Source of the DNA: Brachionus manjavacas
Taxonomy: Eukaryota; Rotifera; Eurotatoria; Ploima; Brachionidae
Assembly: GCA_019054805.1 (NCBI GenBank)
Contig: JAHQIY010000029.1
Coordinates: forward strand, 682,001 to 746,000
Length of the DNA stretch: 64,000 bases
Reading direction: 5' to 3'
This document shows positions 57,223-64,000 of the stretch, in pieces. The number at the start of each line of letters is the position of its first letter. Position 1 is the stretch's first letter. The position numbers were made by a program, and so were the translations under genes. Below the pieces are notes generated by a model that was given only the letters and a program-made list of their open reading frames with translations, was not told where the DNA came from and did no database searches.

Positions 57223-58229
57223 AAAGTTAATACACCAATTAGGTGTTAAATTTTGGTAATCGAGTTTGCCTTAGATTATATTTTTTTTGGTGAATAAAAA
57301 AATATTATTGGTGAACGATAATTGTATGTCTTTTTACTTAAACTATGCTTCAAATCGAAATTAAATTTTCAACTTTTTAAAATATAATTTTTGGCCTTGT
57401 TGATTCAATTTAGTGAATTTTTATTTTTCTTTATTTTAAAAATCTTAAAATTCTAGTCTGATTATAAAACATACTAAACTTAGAAACTGAATTTAATTTT
57501 TTAAAAATGAACTGAAATTAAAACTAAACAAGATTGAAGAAATTTTACCTGTACTGTTAATTTACTTAGAATCTCGAATAAAAAAATGTACAAATTAATA
57601 AATTTACGTATTAAATTTTTTTAATTGAACAAAATTATTAATACAAAAAAACGACGTACAAAATCATTAATTTTATGTTTATTTTATTAAGTCAAGTATA
57701 AGTGAAAAAAAAACCGAATAAAAAAAATCAAAACAAAATTACTTAATTTGCGGCCTTAATTTCCTAGTTTATACCTAATTTAATCGTTCTACTATACAAT
57801 TGAGTTGAGTTGTATGAAAAGGGTTTAGTCGTTTTATTAAATCAGCTTTCTTGCCTTGGTAAGAAAGTTTTAACTCTTTACATTTTTTTTGTAAATCCAC
57901 AATTTTCCAATCGGAGTTAAACATAATTTAAATAAGTTAGGCGGTAAATTAAGTAATTTGTACAACAAATTAAGAAAAAATTCAAGAAAAAAAAAGTGTT
58001 TCATTCTAAATATTATGTCACTTATATTAAAAAAATAAAATAAAAATAATAATAAAAAAAATTTACTTGCATAACCAAGACGCCTTTTTTTTATACATTT
58101 AAAAATAATTTGTGACCTGTTTTAAGTATTTTAACAGTATAGGTAATGATCGTTATGATGACTTTTTTAGAAATTATGTAAAAGTGGATTTTTTTTTATT
58201 TTATTTAGTTAATTTTTGATTTTTTTAAG
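57223..58229. other. AT-rich stretch between HENMT1 and TUTase pieces
   Basis: No exon recognised. The missing catalytic exon of the TUTase would be expected here but is not seen. Confidence 0.4.
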
Positions 58230-59519
58230 AAAAAAGCTCATCGAAAATCATAGCTTTTGGTTAAGTGATTTTAGACCAATAGACCCAACACTTATTAAAG
58301 AATTCGAATCATGTAGATTAGAGTCAATTTGTTTAATTGATCAAAAATATCATTCTAAAATCGAGTATGATTTAAACGATTGTCAAATTATTGAATCTTT
58401 GTGTAATTTTTTTTATATTTACCCAATTTATAAACAAAAAACAGTAAGTTTAATTTTTTTTCTTAAGCTAAGTGTATCATTTGATAATCAAGACAAAGTT
58501 ATTAAAAACGATAGTTCAAAAACATTTTTTGAACATGCTGTGAGTTATAAAAAAAAAAAAATTGTTAATGATTAATTGATAGAAATTAGCCATGGTTAAT
58601 TTATATCAATTAATTCTACAATGATTTAGAGCATTATTAAGATTAATTTTTTTAGTTCAGTTCATGTCAACAAGATTCAAAAGAGCAATCTGAAGAAGTT
58701 TTGAATTTAATTTTATCCAGATTGAGGTATTTAAGAAAAAATTGTCAATTGCTTAATCGTATATATCCAATATATAGAAAAAACTGTCAAATAATTAAAA
58801 TTGAATATAACAATATTGAATATGACATCGGTTATGAGAAATGCTTCGGTGTAAATAATTCTAATTTAATTAAAATGTATTGTTCATGCGACCCAAGAGT
58901 CAAAATGCTCTGTCTTCAAATAAAGCTTTTTTCCAAAATAAATAATATAAATGGAACCAAACAAAAATTTATATCGTCTTATTCGTTTGTATTGTTAATG
59001 TAATTTAAATGAAATAAAGTTTTCTTTTTTAATTTTCTCCTTATTATAAGTTGAATTATTTGATGAGGACAACACCAAAAATTTTGCCTACAATTGATGA
59101 AATTGAAGAAGATTTGGCTAAAAATTTTCCAGAAATTTTAAAAAAGATTGAATATCCAGGTCACGAATACAAAGCCTGGTTAGAAGAGCGCTGAAGTATT
59201 TTGGCTCGACAAAAATTAAATTCAAAAGATTCCAAAAGTGTTGGTTCTCTATGGACTGGGTTTCTCGAATATTATACAAAATTCGATTGGGAAAGACTAG
59301 TTGTTGACATATATTCAAATTTACTAAAGGTCAGAGAAAACAAAAATTCAAAATGGTTCATTAAAGATCCTTTTGAAAAAAGAAACTTGGCCGAAAATTC
59401 AACAAGTATAAGTTTTTATAATACTTTGATAATTTTGTTAAATTTAAATTTTTTTAGATGTAAACAAGATAATTGAAGAATTCAGAAAAGAGCTGCAAAA
59501 TTATGAAAAAATTTATTAA
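58230..59519 (+). CDS. TUT4/7-like terminal uridylyltransferase / noncanonical poly(A) polymerase (C-terminal exons)
   Basis: Exons 58,230-58,443, 58,656-58,999, 59,051-59,405 and 59,458-59,519 read as one protein. The second exon has NNIEYDIGYEKCFGVNNSNL and YCSCDPRVKMLCLQIKLFSK, then FISSYSFVLLM; the third has YLMRTTPKILPTIDEIEED, KSVGSLWTGFLEYYTKFDWE and KWFIKDPFEKRNLAENS. These match the central and PAP-associated regions of TUT4/7 (VDISLYNTLALHNTxLL, DPRVKYLC, SSYAYTLM, SVGxLWLGxLRFYTxFDF, IEDPFDLNHNL). The Asp in EYDIG is the third catalytic carboxylate. The GS and DxD exon carrying the other two is not found. An in-frame TGA lies at 59,192-59,194, and the second intron splices in frame only if one G is added near 59,000. 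Family role: adds U (or A) to RNA 3' ends. Confidence 0.72.
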
Positions 59520-59689
59520 TAATTATTTTTTTTAATTAAAAATAAAATAAGAAAAAATTTAAAAAACTTTTTTTAATCCTTTTTTTTTACTATTTGGCTA
59601 CTGGCAACTACACCGCCTTTAACTACACCGTCAAGTAATTACCAGGCGTGGACAGCTTGTCAATGGTTAGTTGATTAGTCCTGAAGCGT

Positions 59690-59905
59690 TTAGCTCCTCG
59701 GGAAAGTCGAGAGGTCAAGCTCGACCACTTGAACAATTAGTTGCTTGCTTGAACAATTACCAAAAATAAGTCAAAAATAACCTAGTTCAAAGATGGTACG
59801 CTCGTACCGACCTCAACTAGATTCACTATTGACTTTGACTTTAATTCTAGAGTGGTCAGTTTGCGGATAAGTGACGCTCAGATCAACGACATTGGCATCT
59901 TTATT
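59690..59905 (+). pseudogene. Titin/twitchin-type Ig domain remnant
   Basis: Plus text KSKIT, TAG, FKDGTLVPTSTRFTIDFDFN and SRVVSLRISDAQINDIGIFI matches an I-set Ig domain. The TAG replaces the invariant Trp of the 'ITWFKDG' strand, and SLRISDAQxxDxGxY is the E-F strand region. The domain stops where the LINE (59,930) begins. Belongs with the Ig domain at 60.4 kb. Confidence 0.6.
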
Positions 59906-59929
59906 GCTCTGTTCTGATCAGACAAATAT

Positions 59930-60304
59930 TATTACTAATATTTAAGATAAGGAAAGGGTTCGAGAAGATAAATTTGGATATTAGAGAGAATGAGGGAGTA
60001 AGTGAGGGGACAAGCAGGAGACACGATAGCCAAATAACAAGGGATAAGCAGGGAGGCACAATGAGGATTAAGTTCTTCCTTAACCGAACAGCTACAACCT
60101 GGAACCTTTTACCCTCGGAAATAGTAGGGACTGATACGGTTAATCAGTTTAAGACCAAAATTGATAGATATATGAAGTCGGAGACCTGGAGAAGATCTGT
60201 TTACAGAATCTGATACTGAGGAATTTTGACTTAATGCAACTTAGGTCGCAAGCTGATAAAGTGCAGCGTTATGAACTGCACTCAAACTTATGTGTTACAG
60301 CTCA

Positions 60305-60336
<32 letters not shown>

Positions 60337-60342
60337 CTAGAC
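59930..60342 (+). mobile_element. CR1-like LINE 3' fragment with (CTA)n tail
   Basis: INLDIRENEGVSEGTSRRHD, IKFFLNRTATTWNLLPSEIV and TVNQFKTKIDRYM are the ORF2 end, with TGA at 60,211. The 3' tail is CTACTACTACTACTACTACTACTACTAC-type (60,308-60,336). Confidence 0.88.
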
Positions 60343-60409
60343 ACAATGTGAGGTCAGTATTCAATCCATGCCTAATATTGACAGTACACCCATTGTCAAT
60401 CCAGCAACC

Positions 60410-60775
60410 GTCTTACGCCAGACCCAAGAGTGTTGACGAACTGGACGAGTTTTCTCCTCCCAAACTCATTGTTTCACTGTCCAATGTAAAGCTGGAAGAA
60501 GGACAAACAGTTATTCTAGCGTACAAGATAGATGCAAGTGCTACCCCAGATCTAAGTTGTCTTGGTTCAAAAATGTACTGACTTTGCCTGCGGCCAATCG
60601 CTACACTGCTGACTACGTTTTGAGCACCAATATTGCCACACTCAAGATTGACCAGGCCTTGCTGATCGATTTAGGAGACTATTTAATTTTGGCTGAGAAT
60701 CCGGCTGGTCGTGATCAAACCCACTGCACTGTGTTTGTCCAGCAATTGCCCAATGTAGACAGAGGCAAAGGTTAG
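60410..60775 (+). pseudogene. I-set Ig domain exon of a titin/twitchin-like protein
   Basis: PPKLIVSLSNVKLEEGQTVI and LAYKIDA, then after one frameshift KLSWFKNVLTLPAANRY, TNIATLKIDQALLIDLGDYL and ILAENPAGRDQTHCTVFVQQ. W in SWFKN, the D-x-G-x-Y motif and AENPAG are classical I-set features. The first disulfide Cys is Ala-Tyr here (AYKI), common in intracellular muscle Ig domains. The shift closes by adding one C to the CCCC at 60,544-60,547. The exon ends at a GTTAGT donor (60,771). Together with 59,690-59,905 it indicates a muscle giant protein fragment split by a LINE. Confidence 0.65.
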
Positions 60776-60949
60776 TTGACAATTTTTATTTATTTATTTT
60801 TTGTTAATTAGCAGATTAGAGTAGGAATATTAAAAAAATTTAGATATTAAGTTTAAGGAGAAAAAATATGCTTATTTACTTTATTTTTATTTATATGAAT
60901 ATGTTGGCTGACCGGTGGCTTGACCACGAGTCAGTCGTTTTTATTAAAA

Positions 60950-62345
60950 TTAAATTAAAAAGTTCGAAAGCTGCCGGAATTTTTCAATGCTCTACTCTCA
61001 AATTTGAGCGGCGCAAATCGAATATTTGCGATGGCAAAAACGTTTTGGTATCGGGAGACACGTAAATCTTGCAATTGTAGACTACATACAGTGGCACACA
61101 GTAAACTTTGTTGGACAACAGTTTAAACAAAGCCACATTTTTCTTGTCGTCGTGTTCCATTTGATCAATGAACTCGACCATGCTCTTGTTTTCATACACA
61201 GAATCATTCTACTCAACCCAAACAAACATGCCAATTTGAGTGTGATATTCGATCTTAAGCGGTGAGCTAAAGATTATTTTTTGTCTGCCATACAGTGTTT
61301 TCACTTTGAATTTGATGCTTTGTTGATTGAGCGGCGACCAGTCGGACATGGTCGTCTTTTTGAGCTGTTCAAATAACTTGATCAAATTTCCCAAATTTCC
61401 CAAATTGCCCAAATTGCCCAAATTGTTGTCGCTGGTCAACATGTGAGCTTTTGTTTTTTTATTTTTTCGAAAAAATTCGCCTTTCCTCTCTTTTTTTTGT
61501 CCTTGTCATCAGCACCAGCCCCAATTTGTTGGCCATCATGAGTCTGTTGGGCGTCAATGTCTCGCTGCCCAGCCTCGCTCTCCTCCACCTCTGAATAGAC
61601 CAAGTCTTTTACCGGAAACTCAGCGGTCGGCACACCTATGATTTCAATCGATGGCTGAACAGTGCCGCCCGGCTTCAATGCAGACCAAATGCTCAATATC
61701 CACGGCCTGTACTTGTCCTCTATTTGCATGTTGTGTTCGATCAGTGGCTTCCAAATGCTCAGTATGCCGTTGTAGTAGCTCGCCTCCAGAGTCAACGATG
61801 CTTTTGTGTGCAAATTTTTGCTGCAGTTGGCCACGCGTGCTTCTAGTTGAAGCTTAAAAATTGCCAATGGCTGCAAGACCATCGAAGTCTCTTCGCAAAA
61901 AGTAATGAATGCTTGTCGAACTTTCGAGTCGACCATTTCGCTCACTTTAATCCACTTGTCTTGTCAAAACTGGACAGCAGTGGTGCTTTGGCTTTCGATT
62001 TGGTGAGACGATTTGGTATGGACTCGTGGTTGCTCAGCTCGGCTCGACTGAACGCTTCACAAACGTTGCAGTTGTTCTTCGTCGGCTATCTTTTGAATTC
62101 GTTCAGTGTCTGTTTGATTAGTGGACGTCAGTACGCCCATTACCACTTCGTACAAAGTTTATGCCGTGTTGAAATAGAGTGAGTCTTTTTGGGCAAGAAA
62201 GCGAGCTGGTTTTTATGGATCAATTTGCCGCATGCTAACTCTGCCCGAACACGGACTTAAAAACGGAATTCTCTGTTTTCTCAATTTCATGACCAGCTTC
62301 CACGATCAGTATTTGACTGTTGACTTATTGCGGCTAAGCAAAAAG
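60950..62345 (-). pseudogene. VPS13-like lipid-transfer protein fragment
   Basis: Minus text, several frames: VVMGVLTSTNQTDTERIQKI, CEAFSRAELSNHESIPNRLT, then the long frame 61,945-61,436 with SLTLEASYYNGILSIWKPLI and YRPWILSIWSALKPGG, then KFKVKTLYGRQKIIFSSPLK with IEYHTQIGMFVWVE, and KVYCVPLYVVYNCKIYVSPD. 'A.YYN..L..WEPLIE...PW' and the later 'R....SPL.I.N......V......Y.VPL..VY...IY' are the VPS13 mid-region pattern. VPS13 proteins move lipids between membranes. Frames change at about 61,960 and 61,440, and the GC content is high. Assigned by motif memory only. Confidence 0.5.
61386..61432. repeat. 9-bp tandem repeat encoding (Asn-Leu-Gly)n
   Basis: CCCAAATTT/CCCAAATTG units repeat about five times inside the VPS13-like frame and add NLGNLGNLGNLG to the protein on the minus strand. 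Confidence 0.85.
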
Positions 62346-62650
62346 AATAGCTTTCAATAGATTAATTCGGCCATTAATTCGTTTATCATCAGAGACGAGT
62401 CACACTCAAATTTGGTCTCAACTAGCCTTGAGTTTTGTCGCCTTATTGACAATGCGTCTATTTTTGGCTCGCTTACATTATTCGTAACATTGGCGTCCGT
62501 GGCAAATTTGGATATTCTCAGCACGTATGCTAAACAAAGGTTTCTTTTTAAATTGTTCAAAAAAAAATCCAAACAAGAATTTCCAGGTGGTCTGAATCGA
62601 CACGATATTTTGACCAAGTCCTCTTGTTTGGACGAAACAAACAATTTTGA
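62346..62650 (-). pseudogene. Further coding text upstream of the VPS13-like fragment
   Basis: The minus frame 62,644-62,354 reads EDLVKISCRFRPPGNSCLDF, LRISKFATDANVTNNVSEPK and SRLVETKFECDSSLMINELM. Higher GC than the flanks and contiguous with the VPS13-like region, so probably the same gene. No motif of its own. Confidence 0.35.
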
Positions 62651-62994
62651 ATTTTTTTTTTTTTTTTTGGTAATTATATTTTTTAATATTCAAAATAAAA
62701 AATTAATCTCGTACAAATTTACTACGAGATTAATAATTTAAAAAAATCTTTTGTACGGCAAAAACATGCCGTATTTTTAACTTCTTACAAAAATCACTTA
62801 TTTTTAATATAAATTCTCGTGAAACAAAAAACGCCACAAAACGCGTGTTTATTTTTCTATTTGATATATTTTCGCTTTTTTGTTGTTACCAGTGCTAGAC
62901 GATTTTTCAAAACAAGTTATTTTGCAGTTTAAAAGATAAATTTTACTAAAAATTCTATATTTCTTTCATACTTTCTAGAAAATGACAATTTATA

Positions 62995-63098
62995 TACAGT
63001 ACCGATTTGACAAGTGGATTTCTGGTAATTTTACGTAAATTTACGTATAGTTACGTAATTTTACGTAAATAAAATCCACTTGTCAAATCGGTACTGTA
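62995..63098. mobile_element. Mariner-type MITE, 104 bp, 27-bp perfect ends
   Basis: TACAGTACCGATTTGACAAG with TGGATTT at the left is exactly mirrored at the right. TA flanking CAGT...ACTG is the Tc1/mariner target pattern. The centre is made of TTTTACGTAAA palindromes. A longer direct repeat AAATGACAATTTA flanks it at about 62,980 and 63,108. Confidence 0.85.
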
Positions 63099-64000
63099 AA
63101 TTTATTTAAATGACAATTTACGTTAATCAAATTTTTTAATAGCATTTTCCAATTTTTATTACGGTTTTTTTAGGCATTTTGTTGGCGTATCATAATGCTC
63201 ACGTTTTCACGCCAAAATACGCTTTAAGACTCCCCGGGCTACTGTTATTTTTACAATATAATTATTCAATTTTTAAATTAAAAATCAATTCTTCTATTTT
63301 AACTTTGCATTTAAATATTGTAAGATGACCATGGCCTAACCCGTGGCATATTTTTGATGGCCTAACTCGTCAGCTTTAGCTAAATGATGTGCAAAAATTT
63401 TATCTTTTATCACTTTTATAGTCCTTTTTTAAAAAACAAACAAACTTAGGAATGTTATTTTTTAAATATTATTTCATTATAAAGTTTTTTAGATGAGAAA
63501 TTTAGTGGAGTTAATAAGTTACACTAAATAAAATTATGTGCTTAGACCGAAAATGATCATTTTTAACTAATAAATTTATATTATTAAATGTATATTATTT
63601 AATATAAAATGGTCAATTTCGTATAAAATGTTCTATTGTATCATTTAATTATGATAACGATCTTGGATAAAAAAAGAAAATTAATTTTGTTACTTATGAA
63701 TTGATGATTTACAATCAAAAAAGGTGATAATTCAAAATAGTCTTAAAAAATCAAAATGGTTTTTATAATTGAACTCGAAATTTTTTTTGAATTTTTGATT
63801 TTATTGAGATTAAAAAAATTTCACCCATAGGTCTTCAAAAAATTGTATTCGGCCCGCGTTGAATCTAGAATGCTGTAAAATAGTTGTTTATTTATATAAC
63901 TTAAAATAAGATTTGGGATACCTAAAAAACTAGAAAAAAAAAAAAAACTTTAATCTTAAGATACCTTTAATCATATGACCTGCTAATTTTAATAAATTCT
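63099..64000. other. AT-rich end of window
   Basis: A slightly GC-richer patch at 63,180-63,235 has no convincing frame. Nothing else recognised. Confidence 0.35.

Overview
The window looks like an AT-rich invertebrate animal genome. There are no operons. Genes are split by short GT-AG introns, and several pieces belong to animal families: a centromeric H3 (CENP-A), a p53-family exon, Spire, the piRNA methyltransferase HENMT1, a TUT4/7-like uridylyltransferase, titin/twitchin-type Ig domains and a VPS13-like protein. CR1/Jockey-type non-LTR retrotransposon debris is everywhere, with MULE, hAT and mariner-type DNA elements. A monogonont rotifer such as Brachionus would fit the base composition and repeat types, but that is a guess; only 'invertebrate metazoan' is well supported.

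Layout. From 0.2 to 24.8 kb the minus strand holds the broken remains of one or more very large coiled-coil proteins with a glycine-rich module (16.3-17.7 kb), cut up by at least five LINE insertions. A small intact-looking minus ORF with three in-frame TAA codons lies at 2.5-3.2 kb and a MULE deletion derivative at 4.3-4.8 kb. From 25 to 31.7 kb there is little: a LINE tail, another coiled-coil gene remnant on the plus strand, and AT-rich DNA. From 31.7 to 35.9 kb lies a tandem group of EF-hand and TLDc-domain exons. From 36 to 45 kb there is almost only mobile DNA: a hAT transposase scrap, a fold-back element of about 1.5 kb, MITEs and LINE ends. CENP-A is at 45.2-45.8 kb and is the cleanest gene of the window. 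A deleted LINE (48.5-50.1 kb) and a second MULE derivative (50.6-51.6 kb) follow. From 53.3 to 62.6 kb comes a run of conserved-domain fragments: p53-like, BRCT-like, Spire, HENMT1, TUTase and Ig domains on the plus strand, then VPS13-like on the minus strand. A mariner-type MITE lies at 63.0 kb.

Most gene remnants carry frameshifts, and many are repaired on paper by adding one base to a short homopolymer. The window is therefore either a gene graveyard or an assembly with under-called homopolymers; both are probably partly true, because some stops replace a conserved residue.

The most interesting items are the CENP-A gene, the row of small-RNA and cytoskeleton gene pieces at 53-59.5 kb, the glycine-rich giant protein with a perfect inverted repeat exactly at its frame break, and a dispersed LINE 3' module ending in a conserved GAGC/GCTC hairpin that repeatedly sits inside other transposons. 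Two of its hosts are MITEs with exact 8-bp target duplications.
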